A stretch of DNA of 46,758 nt from Acidobacteriota bacterium (GTDB lineage: Bacteria > Acidobacteriota > Vicinamibacteria > Vicinamibacterales > CAVVIG01): positions 1-46,758 of the forward strand of contig JAHFUI010000014.1 of the NCBI GenBank assembly GCA_023265175.1, in the 5' to 3' direction. Positions 38,693 to 46,758 of the stretch are shown here, piece after piece. The translations under genes and the position numbers were made by a program. Below the pieces are notes generated by a model. The model saw only the letters and a list, made by a program, of their open reading frames with translations. It was not told the DNA's origin and did not search any database. The first letter of the stretch is position 1, and every line of letters begins with the position of its first letter.

Positions 38693-39481
38693 ATGGCGAA
38701 AATAGTTGCGGTGGCCAATCAGAAGGGCGGTGTTGGAAAAACAACAACGACCATCAACCTGGCCGCCTCGCTTGCGCTGGCTGACCAGCGCATCCTCCTC
38801 GTCGATGTCGATCCCCAAGGCAATCTGACCAGCGGCGTGGGACAAAAAGGCAAGGCCGCGCCCGTAGGAACGATGTACGACGCCATGACGATGGCCGAAC
38901 CGACCGTGGATCCGGCGCCGTACCTGATCGGGACCGGCGTCGACAACATGCAGCTCATTCCGGCCGATCGCAATTTGACCGGCGCCGAAATCGAGCTGGT
39001 GAATCTCCCCCAGCGCGAGTCGCGCCTTCGCACCCTGCTGACGCCGCTGCGCACCGCCTTCGATTACATCTTCATCGACTGCCCGCCGTCGCTCGGCCTG
39101 CTCACGCTCAACGCGCTCGTCGCCGCGGACGCCGTGCTCATCCCACTCCACTGCGAGTACTTCGCGCTCGAAGGCCTCGCCGACCTCGTCGGCACGATGC
39201 GCCGTGTGCGCGCCACGTTCAACCCGGACCTCGAGATTGAAGGCGTGTTGCTCACGATGTTCGATGAACGCACGAACCTTGGACAGCAGGTCGCGGCCAA
39301 TGTCCGCGAATTTTTCAAAGAGAAAGTCTTTCGCACCGTGATCCCGCGCAATGTCCGCCTCGGCGAAGCCCCGAGCCACGGCATGCCGGCGATCCTCTAC
39401 GACGTGAAATCGCGGGGCGCCGCGGCCTACGTCGCCCTCGCGCGGGAAGTGCTCGAACGCTCCGCAGCAACGGCTGCCTAA
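38693..39481 (+). CDS. parA: Chromosome partitioning ATPase ParA (Soj)
   Basis: ParA is a Walker-type ATPase that drives segregation of the ParB-bound origin. The 262-residue product has the deviant Walker A KGGVGKTT at residues 11-18 (preceded by VAVANQ), LLVDVDPQGNLTSG, FIDCPPSLGLLTLNAL, and VLIPLHCEYFALEGLADL. It is the short chromosomal form, without an N-terminal DNA-binding domain. No ribosome site precedes the ATG at 38693. parB follows 62 bases on, with a half-repeat between. Confidence 0.96.
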   Translation: MAKIVAVANQKGGVGKTTTTINLAASLALADQRILLVDVDPQGNLTSGVGQKGKAAPVGTMYDAMTMAEPTVDPAPYLIGTGVDNMQLIPADRNLTGAEIELVNLPQRESRLRTLLTPLRTAFDYIFIDCPPSLGLLTLNALVAADAVLIPLHCEYFALEGLADLVGTMRRVRATFNPDLEIEGVLLTMFDERTNLGQQVAANVREFFKEKVFRTVIPRNVRLGEAPSHGMPAILYDVKSRGAAAYVALAREVLERSAATAA

Positions 39482-39485
39482 AAAA

Positions 39486-39515
39486 GCAACCACGAAAACA
39501 CGAAAACACGAAAAA
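39486..39515. repeat. Half element, CACGAARA family, between parA and parB
   Basis: GCAACCACGAAAACACGAAAA-type words with an 8-base period are seen right after the parA stop. The first 18 bases match the left arm of the element between atpA and atpG. No right arm follows, so this copy is half a hairpin. Confidence 0.65.
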
Positions 39516-39543
39516 GAAATATTTGGTTTAGACCAGGACGCGT

Positions 39544-40404
39544 ATGGAAAAACGACCTGCACTCGGCAAAGGCCTCAGCGCGCTCATCCCCGACGCGCCG
39601 GAGCTGCGGATGTCCCCGACCGACGTCGACGTCCACAGGCTTGCGCCCAATGACTTTCAGCCGCGCACGCACGTCGATGAGGGACGCCTCGAGGAACTGG
39701 CCCGGTCCATCAAGGCAAACGGCGTCATCCAACCAATCGTCGTGCGCAAAGTCGGCGATCGATTTCAGATCATCGCGGGCGAGCGCCGGTGGCGCGCCGC
39801 ACTGAAGGCCGGCCTGCTTCGCGTCCCGATCGTCGTCCGCGAGGTCGCGGCAGGGCAGGAACGATCGCTGCTCGAAATGGCGCTCATCGAAAACATCCAG
39901 CGCGAGGACCTTAACCCAATCGAAGAAGCACTGGCGTATCGGCGGTTGTCCGATGATTTTCAGTTGACGCAGGAAGACATCGCGGCCGCAGTGGGGAAGG
40001 ACCGCGCGACGATCGCGAATCACGTGCGGCTGCTGAAGCTGCCCGACGAGGTCAAGGCGGACGTCGCCGCTGGCACGCTCTCGATGGGGCACGCGCGCGC
40101 GCTGCTGGGCCTGCCGACGGACGCCGGCCAGCGCGTCCTCGCGCGAGAGATCATCGCGAGAAATCTTTCGGTGCGTGAGACCGAATCGATGGTGAAGAAG
40201 ATCGCGGAGGGGGGAGCGCGTGTCGCGGCTCCGGCTCCGAAACCGGTCGATGTCCACACGCGCGCCGCGGAAGAGCGCCTGAGGCTTGCCCTCGGCACGC
40301 GCGTCCGCATCGTCCGCCGCGGTCCGCGCGGACGCATCGAGATCGTTTTCAATTCCGAGGACGAGCTCATTCGGATCTACGAGCAGCTCACGGAAAGAGG
40401 CTAG
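39544..40404 (+). CDS. parB: Chromosome partitioning protein ParB (Spo0J)
   Basis: ParB binds parS, uses CTP to slide along DNA, and works with ParA. The 286-residue product starts MEKRPALGKGLSALIPD, the ParA-activating N-terminus. The CTP-binding part has HVDEGRLEELARSIKANG and IIAGERRWRAAL, and ENIQREDLNPIEEA follows. The helix-turn-helix part has LTQEDIAAAVGKDRATIANHV. The C-terminal dimer domain is ~50 residues. Its TAG stop is the TAG of the first AGGCTAG word of the next repeat. Confidence 0.96.
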   Translation: MEKRPALGKGLSALIPDAPELRMSPTDVDVHRLAPNDFQPRTHVDEGRLEELARSIKANGVIQPIVVRKVGDRFQIIAGERRWRAALKAGLLRVPIVVREVAAGQERSLLEMALIENIQREDLNPIEEALAYRRLSDDFQLTQEDIAAAVGKDRATIANHVRLLKLPDEVKADVAAGTLSMGHARALLGLPTDAGQRVLAREIIARNLSVRETESMVKKIAEGGARVAAPAPKPVDVHTRAAEERLRLALGTRVRIVRRGPRGRIEIVFNSEDELIRIYEQLTERG

Positions 40405-40455
40405 GGGCTGGGTGCTAGCTCTTCCAGCCTCCAGTCCCAAGCCTCAAGCCTCTAC
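40398..40455. repeat. Heptamer-built hairpin, RGGCTRG family, between parB and selD
   Basis: AGGCTAG, GGGCTGG and GTGCTAG (40398-40418) are followed closely by four complementary words (40422-40454). AGCTCTTCC forms the turn. The parB stop TAG (40402-40404) lies inside the first word. The element ends 17 bases before the selD ATG. Confidence 0.82.
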
Positions 40456-40471
40456 AAACGAAAGGACAGAA

Positions 40472-41518
40472 ATGGCCAAGCGTTTGACGCAGATGGTCGC
40501 CTGCGCCGGTTGAGCGAGCAAACTCGCAGCCGGCGAGCTCGCTCAGGTTCTGAGCGCCATACCCAGGTCGGTTGACGACCGGGTCCTGATCGATTTCCGG
40601 ACCTCGGACGATGCGGGTGTGTACAGGTGGGAGGGGGGACCGGCACTGGTCCAAACGGTCGATTTTTTCACGCCGATCGTGGACGACCCGTATGTCTACG
40701 GACAGATTGCCGCGGCCAACGCCGTCAGCGATGTCTACGCGATGGGCGGCCGGCCGCTGACCGCCCTGGCCATCGCCGCGTTTCCAGCAGACACGCTCGA
40801 TCGCGAGATCGTCCGCGCGATCTTTCAAGGTGGCTTCGACAAACTTCGTGAGGCCGGTGTCGCGCTGCTCGGCGGTCATACCGTGCAGGACCAGGAAATC
40901 AAGTTCGGGTACGCGGTCACGGGCGCCATCGATCCCGCGCGAGTGTTGTCAAACGCCGGCGCGAGACCAGGAGACGTGCTCTTTCTCACGAAGCCAATCG
41001 GCACCGGCGTGGTCGGCACCGCCATCAAATTCGATCGCGCTCCTGCGTCGGTTGCAGACGAAGCCGTCGCGTCGATGCGCGCGTTGAATCGCGCGGCGGC
41101 TGAAGCGCTGGACGCGTTGCCTCCGGGCGCCGTGCATGCGTGCACCGACGTGACCGGGTTTGGGTTGATCGGCCACAGCACCGAGTTGGCGACCGCGAGC
41201 GGCGTGACGGTTGTGATTGACGCCGCGAGCGTGCCGCTCTTTGACGGTGTCGTCGCGCTCGTGCGCGACAATCGCCCGGGCGGGCTGACTTCCAACAAGA
41301 AGCACTTCGGCGACGGCGTGCAAGCCGACGCAACCGTGGCCCCCGACGTGTTATCGCTCCTGTTCGACCCACAAACCTCGGGCGGTCTCCTGATTGTCGC
41401 CAGCCGGGACGCGGCCGATCGCGTCGCCGCCGCGCTCGAACGAGGCGGCGTTCGGGCTTCGCGAATCGGCGAAACGCGCGTCCCTGACCGGCGCGTTCGG
41501 GTTGCCGTCAGGCCGTGA
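40472..41518 (+). CDS. selD: Selenide, water dikinase with predicted selenocysteine
   Basis: SelD makes selenophosphate, the selenium donor for Sec-tRNA and tRNA modification. The ATG at 40472 follows AAAGGA. Codon 14 is TGA (40511-40513) and the frame goes on without break to 41518, giving 348 residues. The N-terminus aligns as ACAG-U-ASKL with the family's AGCGCK active-site block, so the UGA takes the place of the catalytic Cys17 of E. coli; the second Cys is Ser. Later blocks are TVDFFTPIVDDPYVYGQIAA, DVYAMGGRPLTAL, LLGGHTVQDQEIKFGYAVTG and DVTGFGLIGHS. Ordinary gene calling would start it at the GTG at 40619 and lose the active site. Confidence 0.9.
40511..40545 (+). promoter_or_regulatory. 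Bacterial SECIS-like hairpin in selD
   Basis: The UGA opens a stem: TGAGCGAG (40511-40518) pairs with CTCGCTCA (40538-40545). After a CAAA bulge an upper stem CTCGC/GCGAG (40523-40527 with 40533-40537) carries a 5-base loop AGCCG. The loop begins 14 bases after the UGA and has G at its second place, close to the known bSECIS plan. Confidence 0.7.
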
Positions 41519-41530
41519 GAATGGTATAAA
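41502..41530 (+). promoter_or_regulatory. Promoter of the atpHAGDC run
   Basis: TTGCCG at 41502-41507 (inside the end of selD) and an extended -10 TGG-TATAAA (hexamer 41525-41530) are exactly 17 bases apart. Transcription would start near 41537, 56 bases before the atpH GTG. Confidence 0.6.
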
Positions 41531-41592
41531 GTTGGGTCGCTTGTGAAACTCTTCGCAAGCTCGTGCATCCACCTTAGTGAACCATTGAGCGC

Positions 41593-42141
41593 GTGACCAA
41601 CAAGACCGCCGCCACTCGTTACGCCCGCGCCCTTTTCGACGTCGTGCTCAAAGAACAGGGCAGCCTTGAGCAGATCGAGGCCCAACTCGCGGCGTTTGTC
41701 GACTTGCTCGCGGAGCATCCGACGCTCGAGAAGGTGCTGCTCAATCCGGCGGTGCCCGTGCCGCGCAAGCGCGCCACGGTCGCTGAGCTGCTGGCGCGGT
41801 TGGACGTGACGCCAGTTCTGGGGAAACTGCTCGCGCTGCTGGCCGAACGTGATCGGCTCGTGCTGCTGCCGGATCTGCTGTCGACCTATCGCGACCGCCT
41901 CCTCGATCACCAGCACGTGGTGCGCGCGGACGTGACGACGGCCGGGCCGCTCGGCGGCGAGCGCGCGCGGGAGATCGAACGACGACTGACGCAGGTGACG
42001 GGGAAAACCGTCACGGTCACGTCGCGCGTCGATCCAGCCATCATCGGCGGCCTGGTCGCGCGCATCGGCAGCACCGTGTACGACGCCAGCGTCACGCGGC
42101 AACTGGAGAAGATTCGCGACAGGCTTGTTCAAGGAGGCTAG
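41593..42141 (+). CDS. atpH: ATP synthase subunit delta
   Basis: AtpH links F1 to the b-subunit stalk of the ATP synthase. The 182-residue product starts at a GTG. It shows AATRYARALFDVVLKEQGSL at the start, then LLAERDRLVLLPDLLSTYRD, and the C-terminal VTGKTVTVTSRVDPAIIGGLVARIG motif. It leads the F1 set here; the Fo genes (a, c, b) that usually stand before it are absent, and selD takes their place. Its stop TAG is the end of the first AGGCTAG word of the next repeat. Confidence 0.93.
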   Translation: MTNKTAATRYARALFDVVLKEQGSLEQIEAQLAAFVDLLAEHPTLEKVLLNPAVPVPRKRATVAELLARLDVTPVLGKLLALLAERDRLVLLPDLLSTYRDRLLDHQHVVRADVTTAGPLGGERAREIERRLTQVTGKTVTVTSRVDPAIIGGLVARIGSTVYDASVTRQLEKIRDRLVQGG

Positions 42142-42225
42142 AGGCTAGGGGTTGGAGGCTGGAGGCTAGGGGCTAGAAAGAACACAGCGCATTTCCAGTC
42201 CCCAGCCCCCAGGCCCAAGCCTCCA
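42135..42225. repeat. Heptamer-built hairpin, RGGCTRG family, between atpH and atpA
   Basis: Six consecutive 7-base words that fit RGGYTRG occupy 42135-42176. Four complementary words lie at 42195-42225. The atpH stop TAG (42139-42141) is the last three bases of the first word. It is the longest copy of this family in the window. Confidence 0.88.
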
Positions 42226-42241
42226 TGAGGGTCGAAAAGAC

Positions 42242-43768
42242 ATGGAAATCAAAGCTGACGAGATATCGAAGATCATCCGCGAACAGATCGGCAGCTACGC
42301 CGTGGATGTCGACGTGGCGGAGGTCGGGAGCATCATCTCGATCGGCGACGGCATCGCGCGGGTGCATGGCATCGAGAACGCGATGGCGGGCGAGATGCTC
42401 GAGTTCTCGCACGGTGTGTTCGGCATCGCGCTGAACCTCGAAGAGGAAAGCGTCGGCGCCGTGCTCCTTGGCGAGTTCAAGGAGATCAAGGAAGGCGATC
42501 TCGTCAAGCGAACGGCCCGCATCATCTCGGTGCCCGTGGGAGAGGAGATGCTGGGCCGCGTGGTGAACGCGCTGGGTCAGCCGGTCGACGGGAAAGGACC
42601 GGTCGCAACGAAACAGTTCTCGCCGATCGAGCGCCTCGCGCCCGGCGTCGTCGATCGGCAGCCGGTCAAAGAGCCGCTGCAGACCGGCCTCAAGGCGATC
42701 GACGCGATGGTGCCGATCGGCCGCGGTCAGCGCGAGCTGATCATCGGCGACCGGCAGACGGGGAAGACTGCCGTCGCCATCGACGCGATCCTGAATCAGA
42801 AGGACACCGGCGTCATCTGCATCTACAGCGCGATCGGCCAGAAGCAGTCGACGATTGCGCAGGTCGTGCGCACGCTCGAGGAGGCCGACGCGATGCGCTA
42901 CACGATTGTCGTCGCCGCCGCCGCCGCCGATCCGGCGCCGCTGCTTTACATCAGCCCGTATTCGGCGTGCACGATGGGCGAGTATTTCCGGGACAGCGGC
43001 CGTCACGCGCTGGTCGTGTACGACGACCTTTCAAAGCACGCACAGGCCTATCGGGAGATTTCCCTGCTGCTGCGTCGGCCGCCCGGGCGCGAGGCGTACC
43101 CCGGCGACGTGTTCTACCTGCACTCGCGGCTGCTCGAGCGCGCGGCCAAGCTGAAGACGGATCTCGGGGGCGGTTCGCTCACGGCGCTGCCGATCATCGA
43201 GACGCAGGCGGGGGACCTGTCGGCGTACATCCCGACCAACGTCATCTCGATCACCGACGGCCAGATCTTCCTCGAATCGGATCTGTTCCATCAGGGCGTG
43301 CGTCCGGCGATCAACGTTGGCAACTCGGTCTCGCGCGTCGGCGGGTCGGCGCAGATCAAGGCGATGCGGCAGGTCGCCGGGACGCTGCGTCTCGATCTCG
43401 CACAGTACCGTGAGCTCGCCGCGTTCGCGCAATTCGGCAGCGATCTGGACAAGTCGACGCAGCAGCAGCTCAATCGCGGCGCGCGGCTGGTCGAGATCCT
43501 GAAGCAGCCGCAGTACGAGCCGCTGCCCGTCGAACGGCAGGTCGCGATCATCTACGCCGGCACGAACGGGTATCTCGACAACATCGCTCTGGGCGACGTG
43601 CGCGCGTTCGAGATCGAGCTGTATCGGTTCATCGAAACGCGCCATCCGACGCTCTTCAGCGGAATCGCCGAGAAAAAGCAGCTTGACGATCAACTGAAGG
43701 CCGCGCTGGCCGCAGGGGTCAAGGAGTTCGCGGGCGACTTCTCGTCGAGAAAGGCTGCTGCAGCCTAA
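42242..43768 (+). CDS. atpA: ATP synthase subunit alpha
   Basis: AtpA is the non-catalytic nucleotide-binding subunit of F1. The 508-residue product has Walker [14 protein letters not shown] at about 169, [20 protein letters not shown] in the N-terminal barrel, [18 protein letters not shown]-like [18 protein letters not shown], and [16 protein letters not shown]. The conserved Arg finger lies in that last block. Length is normal (E. coli 513). The ATG at 42242 has GAGGG about 10 bases upstream. Confidence 0.98.
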   Translation: MEIKADEISKIIREQIGSYAVDVDVAEVGSIISIGDGIARVHGIENAMAGEMLEFSHGVFGIALNLEEESVGAVLLGEFKEIKEGDLVKRTARIISVPVGEEMLGRVVNALGQPVDGKGPVATKQFSPIERLAPGVVDRQPVKEPLQTGLKAIDAMVPIGRGQRELIIGDRQTGKTAVAIDAILNQKDTGVICIYSAIGQKQSTIAQVVRTLEEADAMRYTIVVAAAAADPAPLLYISPYSACTMGEYFRDSGRHALVVYDDLSKHAQAYREISLLLRRPPGREAYPGDVFYLHSRLLERAAKLKTDLGGGSLTALPIIETQAGDLSAYIPTNVISITDGQIFLESDLFHQGVRPAINVGNSVSRVGGSAQIKAMRQVAGTLRLDLAQYRELAAFAQFGSDLDKSTQQQLNRGARLVEILKQPQYEPLPVERQVAIIYAGTNGYLDNIALGDVRAFEIELYRFIETRHPTLFSGIAEKKQLDDQLKAALAAGVKEFAGDFSSRKAAAA

Positions 43769-43774
43769 ATGCAA

Positions 43775-43839
43775 CCACGAAAACACGAAGACACGAAGAA
43801 AACAAACTTACTCTTCTTCGTGCTTTCGTGTCTTCGTGG
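43775..43839. repeat. Word-built hairpin, CACGAARA family (8-base period), between atpA and atpG
   Basis: Left arm 43775-43800 and right arm 43814-43839 are reverse complements at 23 of 26 positions, with a 13-base loop. The words are CACGAAAA, CACGAAGA and CACGAAGA. The same left arm occurs alone at 39486. Confidence 0.88.
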
Positions 43840-43861
43840 CCAAAGGCGCATCGAATAGGAC

Positions 43862-44788
43862 ATGCCGTCACTGATCGATCTCCGGCGCCGCATTCGGGCG
43901 GTCAAGAACACGCAGCAGATCACGAAGGCGATGAAGATGGTCGCCGCGTCGAAGCTGCGTCGCGCGCAGGAGCGGATCGTGAGTGCGCGTCCCTACGCGG
44001 TGCAGATGCATCGTGTGCTCACGAGCGTCGCCTCGCGCGTGGACGCGTCGATCCATCCGCTGCTCGATCAGCGGCCGATCGGCCCGGACAGCCGCACGCT
44101 GGTGATCATCGTGACCGCGGACAAAGGCCTCTGCGGCAGCTTCAACACGAACATCATCAAAGCCGGTGGCAGCTTCATCGTGGGAAGCCCCCAGGCCTGC
44201 ATCCTCGGACTGGTGGGCCGGAAGGGTCGCGATTATTTCGGCCGCCGCGGGTTCGATGTCCTCTACGAAGAGGTCGGAATCTTCCAGAGGCTGCGGTACC
44301 AAGACGCGCAGCGGATCGCGCAATCGGCCGTCGATGCTTTCGTCTCGTGGAAGGTCGATCGCGTGATGCTCATCTACAACGAGTTCAAGTCGGTGATGAC
44401 GCAGCGTGTCGTGGTCGACCAGCTGCTGCCGATCGCGCGCGCCGAGGTGGAGGGCGATACCTTCACGGAAGCGGAGCAGGGCGAAGGGGCCTCCGCGAAG
44501 GGTGGTCGGGGGGCAGCGGCCCTCGGAGCAGACATCGATTATCTCTACGAGCCGTCGCCGCAGGAGATCTTCGAGCAGCTGCTGCCGCGCTACGTCGAGG
44601 TGCAGGTGTACCGGGCGCTCCTCGAGTCGAATGCTGCGTTCTTTGCCGCCCAGATGACCGCGATGGACACCGCCACCAAGAACTCGGGCGACATGATCGC
44701 GAACCTGACGCTGTACATGAACAAAGTCCGGCAGGCGGCGATCACGCGGGAGATTATCGAAGTCGTTTCGGGCGCACAGGCGCTCTAG
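43862..44788 (+). CDS. atpG: ATP synthase subunit gamma
   Basis: AtpG is the central rotor shaft of F1. The 308-residue product starts MPSLIDLRRRIRAVKNTQQI, then TKAMKMVAASKLRRAQ, the family N-terminal helix. The middle has VTADKGLCGSFNTNIIK, and the end has AMDTATKNSGDMIANLTLYM plus NKVRQAAITREIIEVVSGA. It is somewhat longer than the usual ~290. A Gly/Glu/Ala-rich insert near residue 200-220 (EQGEGASAKGGRGAA) explains this. Its TAG stop lies inside the next hairpin. Confidence 0.96.
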   Translation: MPSLIDLRRRIRAVKNTQQITKAMKMVAASKLRRAQERIVSARPYAVQMHRVLTSVASRVDASIHPLLDQRPIGPDSRTLVIIVTADKGLCGSFNTNIIKAGGSFIVGSPQACILGLVGRKGRDYFGRRGFDVLYEEVGIFQRLRYQDAQRIAQSAVDAFVSWKVDRVMLIYNEFKSVMTQRVVVDQLLPIARAEVEGDTFTEAEQGEGASAKGGRGAAALGADIDYLYEPSPQEIFEQLLPRYVEVQVYRALLESNAAFFAAQMTAMDTATKNSGDMIANLTLYMNKVRQAAITREIIEVVSGAQAL

Positions 44789-44860
44789 GAGCGTGTCCGA
44801 GAAACGTGAACACGCTCCTAGTAACTAGGAGCCCGTGGGGCATTACTCGGACGGGCTCCC
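44785..44860. repeat. Two tandem hairpins between atpG and atpD
   Basis: The first is a perfect 12-bp stem: CTAGGAGCGTGT (44785-44796) with ACACGCTCCTAG (44810-44821), 13-base loop. It includes the atpG stop TAG (44786-44788). The second is a 9-bp stem: GGAGCCCGT (44828-44836) with ACGGGCTCC (44851-44859). The outer arms also match each other (GGAGC..GTCCGAG and CTCGGAC..GCTCC), so an alternative long fold exists. Confidence 0.8.
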
Positions 44861-44902
44861 AGAGCGCAAGAGAACATGACGCGGTCTCGGCGGTGGACAT
44901 GA

Positions 44903-46360
<1,458 letters not shown>

Positions 46361-46370
46361 GGACTGACGA

Positions 46371-46758
46371 GTGGCTCTTCCGTCGCAGATGCAGCTTCAA
46401 ATCGTCTCGGTCGATCGGCTGCTCGTCAACGAGCAGGTCGATGAGGTCGAAATCCCGGGGGCCGAGGGGTATTTCGGCGTGCTCCCGGGCCATACGCCGC
46501 TGCTCGCGACGCTGCAGGTCGGCGAGCTCTGGTACCGCCAGGGGCAAGACAAACACTTCCTGTCGATCGCGTTCGGGTTCGCGGAAGTACAGCCCGATCG
46601 CGTCACGATTCTGGCGCAAATCGCCGAGCGCGCCGACGAGATCGATGTCGCGCGCGCCGAGGCGGCGAAGCGGCGCGCCGAGGATCGATTGACCAAGCCG
46701 GTGGCCGACATCGATTTCGAGCGCGCGCGGATCGCGATGATGAAATCGCTGATCCGCC
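46371..46758 (+). CDS. atpC: ATP synthase subunit epsilon, 3' end missing
   Basis: AtpC regulates F1 rotation by its mobile C-terminal helices. The GTG at 46371 follows AAGGAC (46359-46364). The N-terminal beta sandwich is clear: LQIVSVDRLLVNEQVDEVEI, PGAEGYFGVLPGHTPLLATL, then FGFAEVQPDRVTILAQ. The helical part (DEIDVARAEAAKRRAEDRL) has begun when the window ends, so the last few residues are not seen. Confidence 0.93.
   Translation, partial: MALPSQMQLQIVSVDRLLVNEQVDEVEIPGAEGYFGVLPGHTPLLATLQVGELWYRQGQDKHFLSIAFGFAEVQPDRVTILAQIAERADEIDVARAEAAKRRAEDRLTKPVADIDFERARIAMMKSLIR

Noticed and set aside
40619-41518. selD starting at the GTG at 40619
   Set aside because: This start drops the active-site segment. 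The upstream ATG with a ribosome site and the in-frame UGA with a hairpin explain the gene better.

Overview
The window reads as a chromosomal segment around the replication origin of a high-GC, Gram-negative-type bacterium. The most likely source is Acidobacteriota, probably the Vicinamibacteria. The clues are secreted proteins with a WEGD(T/M)L motif, a DUF6152-type protein, an MBL-fold protein and DUF885 next to a conserved origin gene set. This placement rests on family recognition, not on a search.

Positions 1-9550 are accessory. They hold the end of an MDR dehydrogenase, a three-gene run of exported proteins (WEGD-type, MBL-fold, WEGD-like), a Tat-exported dienelactone hydrolase, a divergent DUF6152/WEGD pair, exported or small proteins of unknown role, and two decaying genes (a WEGD-family remnant and a frameshifted amidohydrolase). 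Positions 9533-21421 hold serS, galU, an FmdB-type zinc ribbon, a DUF885 peptidase, rsmI, a TPR protein, glmU, glmS and a PcrA/UvrD helicase. glmS and glmU together make UDP-GlcNAc for peptidoglycan and LPS.

Positions 21426-30182 form the minus-strand arm of the origin: dnaA, dnaN, gyrB, gyrA and a lipoprotein, with no recF. A cluster of three DnaA boxes lies between dnaA and the divergent rpmH. The plus-strand arm runs rpmH, rnpA, yidD, yidC, jag, mnmE, mnmG, rsmG, an IS630-type transposase remnant, a low-GC pyrF, a parS site, parA and parB. Then comes selD, which reads through an in-frame UGA (predicted selenocysteine). Last come the F1 genes atpH-A-G-D-C, without the Fo genes; atpC runs off the end.

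The most unusual feature is a set of about thirteen intergenic elements. Most are imperfect hairpins whose arms are iterated short words (period 7, 8 or 9 nt). Several unrelated word families occur: RGGCTRG, GACTGNN, GTGCTGA, CACGAARA, GGACACRAA and CACAGAG. They fill the spacers between housekeeping genes that look co-transcribed, including all three spacers of atpH-A-G-D. The upstream gene's TAG stop codon is often part of, or abuts, the first word. I do not know a named family that matches this behaviour.
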